Assembly: GCF_049532905.1 (NCBI RefSeq)
Contig: NZ_CP064032.1
Span: 3,534,001 to 3,598,000, forward strand
DNA from: Dyella_B nitratireducens
GTDB lineage: Bacteria > Pseudomonadota > Gammaproteobacteria > Xanthomonadales > Rhodanobacteraceae
DNA: 64,000 nt
Reading direction: 5' to 3'
Below the pieces are notes generated by a model that saw nothing but the letters and a program-made list of their open reading frames with translations, did not search any database and was not told where the DNA came from. Below are positions 9,435-18,014 of the stretch, piece after piece (the stretch's first letter is position 1; each line of letters begins with the position of its first letter). A program made the position numbers and the translations under genes.

Positions 9435-10943
9435 TTATTGCGCTGATGTCGGGCGACCGAATGCCATGGCCACCACGCGCCTGAACTCACTGGGCGCGAA
9501 GCTGCCCGCGACACCCAATGCAATACCAATCAACGCAGCAATACTGCCGGTCCCCAATGCCGTCCACGGCCCGACGGCGAGCATGCTGCATATCCACGCA
9601 CCAATCAACGCCGGAATGAACGTCGCCAGCGCGGGAACTGTCACGTTGCGCTGCAGCCAGGACCATCCTGCAAACACCATCACTTTCCGACCAGTAAGCC
9701 AGGTCCCAGCGACTACATAGAGCAGATTGACCAAGGCCCAGCCTAGCGCACCGCCCAAGATCCCGAACCGCATCGCTAATAGGAGCACAGCTGGAATTAT
9801 CACTACCAGCAGGCCAGCTGCCGTGGCGAACGCCAATTTTGGTTGACCGGCAGCGAGTTGCAGGCTGTATGGAAAATACATGACGCCATTGAGGGCCGAA
9901 CCGATTGCAAGCCATGCGGCGACTGGCGCAACATCCTCCGCAACTTTGGCGTTGCCAAGCCACAGCATCACCAGCGGCTTCGTCTGAAATACCACGCCGA
10001 ATGCCAATGCGAACAATGCTGTCGCGAACAACTTCGTCGCCGAATCATAAAGATACTCGAGCGATGCCGTATCGCCACGAGCGATCAGCGCAGAGAACTT
10101 CGGATAGAGCGTATTGAACGCCGGCCTCGTAAGTATCTGCAGGCCGCTGACAAGCAATGTGGCCAACATGTAATGCGCGAAGGACTCAAGCGAAACGATG
10201 CGGCTCAACACAACCTTATCGAACTGAGACAATAACAGGCCGGCAATTGCGACGCCACCTGCCCATGCCGAGAAATGCCACACTCGCTTTAGGTCACCGA
10301 AATCGTAGGGCGCATCACGCTCACCCAACACTCTCCGCACGAGCACACGCAGCACAATAACTTGCAACAAGCCGAACACTGCCTGCACCACAAAGAACAC
10401 CTGGATACTGCGCATACCCCATGCAAGTACGGCAATGGTGGTGACCGCAGCACAGACGTTGATCACAATACTCGTTGCTGACGAATGCGCGAGGCGATGC
10501 GCGCCGATCAGCCCACCGTGGTAAAGGCTGATGGGCCAGCGACATGCCAGGTTAATGCCCATCAGCATCACGGCCTGCGTAACGGTTTCCGTCGGCAGCG
10601 TCTTCGCCTGCAACCAGTAATCACCGATCCACGGTGCAGTAAGCAAAACGAATACCGCGATTACGATCGCAACAGCCACGTACACGACCTCCAGCGTACG
10701 CAGCAATGAGGCCGAACGTCGCTGCTGGCCTGTTTCCGCGCCGTGTGCGATTTCACGACTTAGCGTTGGCGCGAGACCAACGTCGAGTACCTGCAACACA
10801 GTTTGCAGCGTCGCGTAAAACCCAATGAGACCGTACGCCTCCATCCCCAGGAAACGGAGATAAAACGGCAACGCGATGAGATTGATCAGCACGAGGACGA
10901 CCGAATTGGCCATCGCAACTGCCATATTCCGCGCCAACCGCAT
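9435..10943 (-). CDS. Wzx-type oligosaccharide flippase (MOP superfamily)
   Basis: The 502-residue protein is hydrophobic throughout, with about 12-14 transmembrane segments. The opening region (NLIALPFYLRFLGMEAYGLIGFYATLQ) is typical of polysaccharide-transport flippases. It probably moves undecaprenyl-linked repeat units across the inner membrane, which makes this a Wzx-dependent locus. It is only 4 bases downstream of gmd. No Wzy polymerase or chain-length regulator was recognised in the window, so those parts probably lie upstream of base 1. Confidence 0.85.
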   Translation of the reverse strand: MRLARNMAVAMANSVVLVLINLIALPFYLRFLGMEAYGLIGFYATLQTVLQVLDVGLAPTLSREIAHGAETGQQRRSASLLRTLEVVYVAVAIVIAVFVLLTAPWIGDYWLQAKTLPTETVTQAVMLMGINLACRWPISLYHGGLIGAHRLAHSSATSIVINVCAAVTTIAVLAWGMRSIQVFFVVQAVFGLLQVIVLRVLVRRVLGERDAPYDFGDLKRVWHFSAWAGGVAIAGLLLSQFDKVVLSRIVSLESFAHYMLATLLVSGLQILTRPAFNTLYPKFSALIARGDTASLEYLYDSATKLFATALFALAFGVVFQTKPLVMLWLGNAKVAEDVAPVAAWLAIGSALNGVMYFPYSLQLAAGQPKLAFATAAGLLVVIIPAVLLLAMRFGILGGALGWALVNLLYVVAGTWLTGRKVMVFAGWSWLQRNVTVPALATFIPALIGAWICSMLAVGPWTALGTGSIAALIGIALGVAGSFAPSEFRRVVAMAFGRPTSAQ

Positions 10944-10947
10944 GCTA

Positions 10948-12042
10948 TTACTCGTTGAAGTCGTCGGCGCGGTAGCCGTGCCGTGTGATCAGCGCATCAC
11001 GTTGTGCGGCATGCAGATCCGTCTGCGCCATTTCCTGCACGAGCTCGTTGAAGCTGATCTTCGGCTCCCAACTCAGCTCGCGCTTCGCTTTGCTCGCATC
11101 GCCCAGCAATGTATCGACCTCGGCCGGGCGGAAATAACGCGGATCGACAGCGACAATCACCCGTCCTTCGCCATCCACACCCTGTTCGTCCAGGCCACTG
11201 CCTCGCCAGGTGAGATCGATCTCCATCTCGCGGGCGACCGCATCGACGAACTCACGCACGCTGTGCTGGTGGCCCGAGGCAATCACATAGTCATCCGGCT
11301 TATCCTGCTGAAGGATCAGCCATTGCGCAACGACGTAGTCGCGCGCATGTCCCCAATCGCGCTTTGCATCCAGGTTTCCCAAGTACAGGCACGATTGCAG
11401 TCCTAGTTTGATGCGCGCGAGACCGCGGGTGATCTTGCGAGTAACGAAATTTTCGCCGCGTACCGGAGATTCGTGATTGAACAAGATGCCATTGCTCGCA
11501 TGGATGCCATGCGCCACGCGATAGTTCACGGTGATCCAATACGCATACAACTTCGCCACCGCATAAGGTGAGCGCGGATGAAACGGCGTGCTTTCGCGCT
11601 GCGGGGTTTCCTGCACCAACCCGTACATCTCAGAGGTCGACGCCTGGTAGAAGCGCGTGCGCTGCTGCAGTCCGAGAATGCGAATGGCTTCCAGCAGACG
11701 CAATGTGCCGAGTGCGTTGGTATCCGCTGTGTATTCCGGCTGTTCGAATGACACCGCCACGTGACTTTGCGCCGCAAGGTTGTAGACCTCGTCCGGCTGC
11801 ACCTGCTGCATGATGCGAATCAGGCTCGAGGAATCCGTAACATCGCCATGGTGCAGAAAGAAGCGCACCCCCGGATCGTGCGGGTCACGATACAAATGGT
11901 CGATTCGTTTGGTGTTGAACGACGAAGCGCGTCTCTTGATGCCATGGACCTCGTATCCGCGATCGAGCAGAAATTCGGCCAGGTAGGCACCATCTTGGCC
12001 AGTAACACCCGTGATCAATGCACGCTTGGTTGGAGATCCCAT
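10948..12042 (-). CDS. gmd: GDP-mannose 4,6-dehydratase
   Basis: The enzyme converts GDP-D-mannose to GDP-4-keto-6-deoxy-D-mannose, the precursor of GDP-fucose, GDP-rhamnose and perosamine. The 364-residue length is standard. Visible motifs are LITGVTGQDGAYLAEFLLD for NADP binding, YNLAAQSHVAVSFEQPEYT, the catalytic STSEMYG and SPYAVAK segments, NHESPVRGENFVTRKI and the GNLDAKRDWGHARDYV substrate-binding stretch. It is second in the minus-strand polysaccharide operon, followed after 4 bases by the flippase gene. Confidence 0.95.
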   Translation of the reverse strand: MGSPTKRALITGVTGQDGAYLAEFLLDRGYEVHGIKRRASSFNTKRIDHLYRDPHDPGVRFFLHHGDVTDSSSLIRIMQQVQPDEVYNLAAQSHVAVSFEQPEYTADTNALGTLRLLEAIRILGLQQRTRFYQASTSEMYGLVQETPQRESTPFHPRSPYAVAKLYAYWITVNYRVAHGIHASNGILFNHESPVRGENFVTRKITRGLARIKLGLQSCLYLGNLDAKRDWGHARDYVVAQWLILQQDKPDDYVIASGHQHSVREFVDAVAREMEIDLTWRGSGLDEQGVDGEGRVIVAVDPRYFRPAEVDTLLGDASKAKRELSWEPKISFNELVQEMAQTDLHAAQRDALITRHGYRADDFNE

Positions 12043-12085
12043 GGTTGGGTAACCCTTATTCGGTCGAACGATGTTGAACGTGTAA

Positions 12086-13003
12086 TCAATGCTGATTCTG
12101 TCGGTAGGTCAGGGATGTTATCTGCTCCGACACCAGCCCGATCAGGAACACGATCACCGCGGCACTCCACAGCAGAGTGCTGCCATTGGTGAGTCGACCG
12201 TCATGCAGGTACGTCCATGTGTAGTTCACGCAGCCCAACAGGAAGAACACTGCACCTGCAGGCACGAACAGCTTTAGCGGCGAGTACAAAGTGGCAATTT
12301 TGAAAATAATCAGTAGAAAACGCACGCCATCACGCAGAGGGCGGATATGGCTCCTGCCAACCCGTCGCGCAGCCTTGATCGGCAGGTAAGCAACGGGATA
12401 AGCACTGCGAAAAAACGCCATGGTGCTGGTTGTGGGGTAAGAAAAACCGTTCGGGAGCAAATACAGAAATTCTCGAAACCGATCCGCCTTTACAGCCCGA
12501 AAACCAGAAGTGAGGTCAGCAACCACATGACCTGTCATACGCGTCGCAAGCCAATTGTAAAATGTATTGGCAACCCCACGCCCCATACCAGCCTGGCTAC
12601 CCCAGTCACGGGCGCCTACCACCATGTCGTATCCCTGCTCCATCTTTTCGACAAGGCGAGCTACATCCTCCGGATCATGCTGCCCATCCCCATCCATAAA
12701 AACCAAGATGTCTCCGGTTGCCGCTCTCGCACCCCGTTTGACCGCAGCGCCGTTTCCCATCGAGTAGGGTGACGATAAGCATTGCGCTCCGTTTTCTGCA
12801 CAGATGGCCCGAGTGTCATCGGTGGACCCATCGTCCACCACAATGATCTCCGCCGTCGGTTGTGCAGCGCGGAGGCGTGGCAAGAGTTGGGTGAGCGCAG
12901 GCGCCTCGTTCTTGGCGGGCAGGATGATGCTGAGACTATTCAAACAGATGGCTTCCCCGGGTAAGTGTCGATCATAACGCGGCATTACCGCTTTGCACGT
13001 CAT
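12086..13003 (-). CDS. Polyprenyl-phosphate glycosyltransferase (DPM1/GtrB-like GT2)
   Basis: A GT-A domain starts at LSIILPAKNEAPALTQLLP, with VVDDGSTDDTRAI and the FMDGDGQHDPEDV DxD region. Two C-terminal transmembrane segments follow (about residues 235-260 and 270-290), the plan of enzymes that load a sugar onto polyprenyl phosphate. The ATG at 13003 has an AGGAG ribosome-binding site at 13008-13012, which supports an N-terminal extension of about 20 residues ahead of the domain. A TTG at 12943 behind GGGGAAG would start exactly at the domain and is the alternative. It appears to be the first gene of the minus-strand polysaccharide operon. Confidence 0.8.
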   Translation of the reverse strand: MTCKAVMPRYDRHLPGEAICLNSLSIILPAKNEAPALTQLLPRLRAAQPTAEIIVVDDGSTDDTRAICAENGAQCLSSPYSMGNGAAVKRGARAATGDILVFMDGDGQHDPEDVARLVEKMEQGYDMVVGARDWGSQAGMGRGVANTFYNWLATRMTGHVVADLTSGFRAVKADRFREFLYLLPNGFSYPTTSTMAFFRSAYPVAYLPIKAARRVGRSHIRPLRDGVRFLLIIFKIATLYSPLKLFVPAGAVFFLLGCVNYTWTYLHDGRLTNGSTLLWSAAVIVFLIGLVSEQITSLTYRQNQH

Positions 13004-13209
13004 CGAACTCCTCTGGGACTCCGGATTCGCGTTGAACTGTGGGGCCGGTCACCTGACAGATGCACTATTTGCATAGACCGGAGGGTTCTGAAATCGCGTC
13101 TGGACTTAGCCGTTCACCATTGCTCAACGGGTCACGGTTGCATAGATAGCCTAGCCGCCCGTTGTGCGCTAAATTCGAGGCCATTCAGGGGAGTTAGGCA
13201 GGGTTTATC

Positions 13210-14937
13210 ATGTCATCGCAACCACAGCCCACCGCACTTGGCCTGTCCGGACTGGCCCGTCGACTGGTTTCTGAGGGTTTGCTGCCGGAGGCCGACGTTC
13301 GCAAGGCCGTTGCCGACTCAAGCCAGCAGAAGAAAACCTTGACCGGCTGGTTGTTGGATCAAGGCCTGGTCGACAACAGCCGCCTGACGCAGATCGCCTC
13401 GGCGGAATTTGGCATGCCGATCTTCGACGTCTCGGCGCTTGCGCCGGCCAGCATGCCCATGAACCTGATCAGCCAGGAGCTGATGACCAAACATCAGGCC
13501 CTTCCCCTGATGAGGCGTGGCAAGCGTCTCTTCGTGGGTATTGCCGACCCTATGCAATTGCATGCATTGGATGAAATCAAGTTTCATTCCAATTGCATGG
13601 TAGAGCCAGTGCTGGTTGAGCGGGCACAACTCAGCCGCGCCCTGGACGCTGCTGTCAGCACGCTTAACAACGTGGCCCCCGATTTGGGTGGGGGTGACCT
13701 CGAAGACTTAGCCCTGGAGTCAGTAGACGAAGACGGAGAATCGAACAGTAGCGGCATTGATGCGACTGGCGGCGACGACGCCCCTGTCGTGAAATTCGTC
13801 AACAAAATCCTGGTTGACGCGATCCGCCGGGGAGCTTCGGATATTCACTTCGAGCCCTACGAAAACCAGTATCGCGTACGGTTGCGTATGGACGGTATGC
13901 TGCGCGCCGTCGCAAGTCCGCCGACGAAGCTGGCCAATCGTATCGCCTCGCGTTTGAAGGTGATGGCCGGCTTGGACATCGCTGAACGCCGCGTGCCACA
14001 GGACGGACGCATCAAGCTCAACCTGTCCAAGAGCCATGCGATGGACTTCCGAATGAGCACCCTGCCAACCCTTTTCGGCGAAAAGGTGGTGCTGCGTATC
14101 CTGGACAGTTCCTCGGCCAAGCTGGGTATCGACAAGCTGGGTTACGAAGATGTCCAGAAGAAGCTCTACCTGGACGCCATCCACAAACCTTACGGCATGG
14201 TGCTGGTCACCGGCCCTACCGGTTCGGGTAAGACGGTTTCGCTGTACACCGCGCTGAACATCCTCAACACAGCGGAGCGCAATATCTCCACGGTGGAGGA
14301 CCCGGTGGAAATCCGCGTGGAAGGCATCAATCAGGTCCAGCAGAACACTAAGCGCGGCATGACTTTCGCGGCGGCACTGCGCTCCTTCCTACGCCAGGAC
14401 CCGGACGTCATCATGGTCGGCGAGATTCGCGACCTTGAGACGGCAGAAATCGCGATCAAAGCCGCTCAGACCGGCCATATGGTGCTGTCCACACTGCATA
14501 CGAACGATGCACCGCAGACCATTTCTCGTCTGATGAACATGGGCATTCCGCCCTACAGCATCACTTCATCAGTCACTTTGGTGATTGCCCAGCGTCTGGC
14601 ACGGCGCCTGCATAGCTGCAAAAAACGGATTGAGTTGCCTTCGCAGGCACTATTGGCGGCCGGCTTTACCCAGAAGGACATCGATGAGGGCATAGAGCTT
14701 TACGACGCCGTTGGCTGTCCGGATTGCAACGAGGGTTACAAGGGACGCGTAGGTATTTACCAGGTCATGCCGATGGTGGAGGAAATTCAAAAAATCGTGC
14801 TGGAAGGCGGAAATGCCCTGCAGATCGCCGAGGTGGCACAAAAGATAGGCATCAACGACATGCGCAAATCGGCGTTGTTGAAAGTGAAGGCAGGGGTCAC
14901 CAGCCTCGCGGAAATCGATCGCGTGACCAAGGATTGA
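13210..14937 (+). CDS. pilB: Type IV pilus assembly ATPase PilB
   Basis: PilB powers pilus extension on the cytoplasmic face of the inner membrane. The 575-residue protein has an N-terminal MshEN/GSPII_E region (to about residue 150) and a secretion-ATPase core. Walker A GPTGSGKT is at about residues 335-342. The Walker B region is PDVIMVGEIRD and the His box is LSTLHTND. The C-terminal metal-binding region has GCPDCNEG, but the first pair reads LHSCK rather than the usual CxxC, so one of the four cysteines is missing. A CAGGG ribosome-binding site lies upstream of the ATG. The 13004-13209 intergenic region probably holds the promoter; no convincing consensus was seen. Confidence 0.95.
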   Translation: MSSQPQPTALGLSGLARRLVSEGLLPEADVRKAVADSSQQKKTLTGWLLDQGLVDNSRLTQIASAEFGMPIFDVSALAPASMPMNLISQELMTKHQALPLMRRGKRLFVGIADPMQLHALDEIKFHSNCMVEPVLVERAQLSRALDAAVSTLNNVAPDLGGGDLEDLALESVDEDGESNSSGIDATGGDDAPVVKFVNKILVDAIRRGASDIHFEPYENQYRVRLRMDGMLRAVASPPTKLANRIASRLKVMAGLDIAERRVPQDGRIKLNLSKSHAMDFRMSTLPTLFGEKVVLRILDSSSAKLGIDKLGYEDVQKKLYLDAIHKPYGMVLVTGPTGSGKTVSLYTALNILNTAERNISTVEDPVEIRVEGINQVQQNTKRGMTFAAALRSFLRQDPDVIMVGEIRDLETAEIAIKAAQTGHMVLSTLHTNDAPQTISRLMNMGIPPYSITSSVTLVIAQRLARRLHSCKKRIELPSQALLAAGFTQKDIDEGIELYDAVGCPDCNEGYKGRVGIYQVMPMVEEIQKIVLEGGNALQIAEVAQKIGINDMRKSALLKVKAGVTSLAEIDRVTKD

Positions 14938-15081
14938 TGAAAGATCGCGACCGGCTTCATACCGGACTTGCGCGGGGGGGCACGAAATTGGTCACCAAAG
15001 TGACGTAAGCTGGTGATTATCTTGCTTGCCCGCGCGCCTGGCGCGCCGGTGCGGATCTGATTATTTGGGGGATTAGACACA

Positions 15082-16350
15082 ATGGCTACGGTCACCGCCG
15101 CCACCAAGAACACCCGGCAGCAGGGCGCACAGCGCGCCCAGATCTCGCAGATGCCCACTTACGAATGGGTGGCGCTGGACAAGCGCGGCAAGCGCATGAA
15201 AGGTTCGATGCCAGCGAAGAACGCTTCGCTCGTCAAGGCCGAACTGCGCCGGCAGGGCATGAATCCCCAGACCGTGAAGGAGCGTGCCAAGCCGTTGTTT
15301 GGCGGCAGCGGCAAAGCTGTCAAACCACGAGACGTCGCAATCTTCAGCCGCCAGATTGCCACCATGATGGCTTCCGGCGTACCGATGGTGCAGTCCTTCG
15401 ACATCATTGCGGATGGCCAGAAAAATCCGCGCTTCAAAACGATGCTGACGGATGTCAAGCAGAGCATCGAGGGTGGCTCTACCCTCAATGAGGCGCTCGG
15501 CCAATATCCTGTGCAATTCGACGAGCTTTACCGCAACTTGGTGCGCGCCGGTGAATCGGCCGGTGTGCTCGATACGATTCTCGACACCGTAGCCACCTAC
15601 AAGGAAAAAACCGAGGCCATCAAGGGCAAGATCAAGAAGGCGCTCTTCTATCCCATCATGGTGATGGTTGTGGCCGCCGCCGTGATCATGATCATGCTGC
15701 TGTTCGTAGTGCCGGTTTTTGCGAAGACATTTAAAGATGCGGGCGCAGAACTGCCGGCGCCCACACAGTTGCTTGTAACGATGTCGGCGTTCATGCAGGA
15801 ATACTGGTACATCGTGTTCGGAGGCCTTATCGGCGGCATCGTGGCGCTCGTCATGGCCAAGAAGCGATCGGTAAAATTTGCCCACTTCCTGGACCGTTTG
15901 TCGCTCAAGCTCCCGGTCATGGGCAACATTCTCCGCCAGTCGGCCATCGCTCGATTCTCACGTACCCTGGGCGTTACGTTCCGTGCGGGCGTACCACTGG
16001 TGGAAGCGATGGACGCCGTGGCGGGCGCCACCGGCAGCATTGTCTACGCCGACGCCGTGCATCAGATGCGCGACGATATCGCCGTCGGTCACCAGTTGCA
16101 GCTATCCATGCGCCAGACTGGCCTCTTCCCGAACATGGTCGTGCAAATGGTCGCCATTGGTGAGGAGTCCGGTGCGTTGGATGCCATGCTGTTCAAATGT
16201 GCCGAGTTCTACGAAGAGGAAGTCAGTAACGCGGTCGATTCGCTTGCCTCTTTGCTCGAACCGCTGATGATGGTGATCCTGGGCACGGTGGTGGGCGGTA
16301 TCGTCGTTGCTCTCTACCTGCCCATCTTCAAGCTCGCCGGCACGTTCTAA
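15082..16350 (+). CDS. pilC: Type IV pilus inner-membrane platform protein PilC
   Basis: The 422-residue protein has two repeated T2SF domains (about residues 85-210 and 285-405), each followed by hydrophobic segments (IMVMVVAAAVIMIMLLFVV, YWYIVFGGLIGGIVALV, and the C-terminal MMVILGTVVGGIVVALYLP). PilC couples the PilB ATPase to pilin assembly. A GGGGGA ribosome-binding site at 15067-15072 supports the start. It follows pilB after 144 bases, and no major pilin gene lies between them. An intrinsic terminator follows. Confidence 0.95.
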   Translation: MATVTAATKNTRQQGAQRAQISQMPTYEWVALDKRGKRMKGSMPAKNASLVKAELRRQGMNPQTVKERAKPLFGGSGKAVKPRDVAIFSRQIATMMASGVPMVQSFDIIADGQKNPRFKTMLTDVKQSIEGGSTLNEALGQYPVQFDELYRNLVRAGESAGVLDTILDTVATYKEKTEAIKGKIKKALFYPIMVMVVAAAVIMIMLLFVVPVFAKTFKDAGAELPAPTQLLVTMSAFMQEYWYIVFGGLIGGIVALVMAKKRSVKFAHFLDRLSLKLPVMGNILRQSAIARFSRTLGVTFRAGVPLVEAMDAVAGATGSIVYADAVHQMRDDIAVGHQLQLSMRQTGLFPNMVVQMVAIGEESGALDAMLFKCAEFYEEEVSNAVDSLASLLEPLMMVILGTVVGGIVVALYLPIFKLAGTF

Positions 16351-16367
16351 TCCTGCCCCATACACAC

Positions 16368-16411
16368 GCGCCACATCATTGCCGCCAAGCGGCGATAATG
16401 TGGCGCGTTTT
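16368..16411 (+). terminator. Intrinsic terminator-like hairpin after pilC
   Basis: GCGCCACATCATTGCC at 16368 pairs with GGCGATAATGTGGCGC ending at 16406, a stem of about 16 bp with two mismatches, and is followed by GTTTTC. It separates pilC from pilD and may reduce read-through into pilD-coaE. Confidence 0.7.
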
Positions 16412-16429
16412 CATACCTATGGTTCATGC

Positions 16430-17287
16430 ATGCCCGATTTGCCGCTGACAGTCTGGATCGTTATCGCAGGCGTGCTGGGCCTGATCGTGGGCAGCTTTCT
16501 CAATGTGGTGATTCTGCGACTGCCGGCTCGGCTGGATGCTTTGTGGCAGCGGGAGGCACATGAAGTGCTGGGGTTGGAGTTGCCGGCGGAATCCATGCCG
16601 CCAGGCCTTGTGCGTGAGGGGTCGCACTGCCCGCACTGCAAGCATCCGTTGGCGGTGCACGACAACATTCCGGTACTCGGCTGGCTGCTGCTGCGCGGTC
16701 GCTGCCGCTACTGCCAGGCGCCCATCTCGATCCAGTATCCGCTGATTGAATTACTGACGGGTATTCTCAGCGCCATCGTCATCTGGAAATTCGGCCCTAC
16801 CTGGACTGGCTTGGCGGGGCTGTTCCTTACCTGGGCGCTGGTTGCGCTATCCGGCATCGATTTCCGCACGCAATTGCTGCCGGACCAGATCACCCTGCCC
16901 TTGCTTTGGGCCGGTTTGCTGCTGAGCCTGATCCATGTGTTCGTGGCGGCTCCGGCCTCCATCCTCGGGGCGGCGATCGGTTATCTCAGCCTCTGGAGTG
17001 TGTACTGGCTGTTCAAACTCCTCACCGGCAAGGAAGGCATGGGTTTTGGGGATTTCAAACTGCTTGCCGCACTCGGCGCCTGGATGGGTCCGATGGCGCT
17101 GCTGCCGACCATCCTGCTTTCCTCGCTGATCGGCGCACTGGTCGGTGGCACGCTGATCGCTCTGCGCAAGCATGGGCGGGAGGTGCCGATGCCGTTCGGT
17201 CCGTTTATCGCCATGGCGGGTTGGGTGTGGTTCGTCGCGGGCGAACAGCTCTGGCACGCCTATATGAGCTTCACTGGAATGCGATGA
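16430..17287 (+). CDS. pilD: Type IV prepilin peptidase/N-methyltransferase PilD
   Basis: PilD cleaves the leader of type IV pilins and type II secretion pseudopilins and methylates the new N-terminal residue in the inner membrane. The 285-residue length is standard. The cytoplasmic zinc site is visible as CPHCKHPL and CRYCQAP near residues 66-110. The two catalytic aspartates of the A24 family sit in GIDFRTQLLPD and in GMGFGDFKLLAALGAWMG. Seven to eight hydrophobic segments surround them. The start at MPDLPLTVWIV is preferred; an upstream ATG in frame would run through the pilC terminator. Confidence 0.95.
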   Translation: MPDLPLTVWIVIAGVLGLIVGSFLNVVILRLPARLDALWQREAHEVLGLELPAESMPPGLVREGSHCPHCKHPLAVHDNIPVLGWLLLRGRCRYCQAPISIQYPLIELLTGILSAIVIWKFGPTWTGLAGLFLTWALVALSGIDFRTQLLPDQITLPLLWAGLLLSLIHVFVAAPASILGAAIGYLSLWSVYWLFKLLTGKEGMGFGDFKLLAALGAWMGPMALLPTILLSSLIGALVGGTLIALRKHGREVPMPFGPFIAMAGWVWFVAGEQLWHAYMSFTGMR

Positions 17288-17904
17288 GCAAGGGCAAGCC
17301 GTTTACGGTGGCCCTCACCGGCGGTATCGCCGCCGGCAAGAGCGCAGTAGAGGAGCGTTTCAAGGCGCACGGCGTGCACGTGTATGACGCCGACCAGGCA
17401 TCGCGGGTGGTGGTGCAGCAAGGCAGCGATGGGTTGGCAGCGATCGTGGATGCGTTCGGCAGCGAGATGCTGGATTCGCACGGGCGCCTGGATCGGCCGC
17501 GTATGCGCGAGCGCGTGTTTGCCGATCCCTCGGCCCGCAAAACGCTGGAAGCCATCGTGCATCCACGCATACGGCAATGGATGCTGGAACAGGTGCAAGC
17601 GGATGAAGGCCCCTACGTCATGCTGGCCATTCCCCTGCTGGCCGAGAACATCGGACATTACCGCTGGGTGGACCGCATCGTGGTGGCGGACATACCGGAG
17701 GCCACTCAATTGCAGCGACTGATGCAGCGCGATGGCATGGATGAGGACCTGGCCATGCGCATCCTCGCCACGCAGGCTTCGCGCACTACGCGCCTGGCAC
17801 TGGCAGACGACGTCATCGACAACAGCGGGCCGGAATCCGCGCTTGAGCCGCAGGTTGCCGCGCTGCATCAGCACTACCTGGCGCTGGCAGCGGCACGCCA
17901 ATGA
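17284..17904 (+). CDS. coaE: Dephospho-CoA kinase
   Basis: The enzyme phosphorylates the 3'-hydroxyl of the ribose in dephospho-CoA, the last step of coenzyme A synthesis. The N-terminal ALTGGIAAGKSAVEERF contains the P-loop, and YDADQASR and HPRIRQWM are typical of the family. The 206 residues fit. The start ATG overlaps the pilD stop in an ATGA, a gene order common in Xanthomonadales. An apparent longer frame starting inside pilD is not used. Confidence 0.95.
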   Translation: MSKGKPFTVALTGGIAAGKSAVEERFKAHGVHVYDADQASRVVVQQGSDGLAAIVDAFGSEMLDSHGRLDRPRMRERVFADPSARKTLEAIVHPRIRQWMLEQVQADEGPYVMLAIPLLAENIGHYRWVDRIVVADIPEATQLQRLMQRDGMDEDLAMRILATQASRTTRLALADDVIDNSGPESALEPQVAALHQHYLALAAARQ

Positions 17905-18014
17905 GTGATCCGTGCATGGCGAGGTTGGAGTTTGCGCCCTAACCTGCGCAGAGTTACGCAAATCCTTCAAGCGGTTAAACTTGGGGGCTCCCGCTCCTGC
18001 GAAGTCTTGATCCG

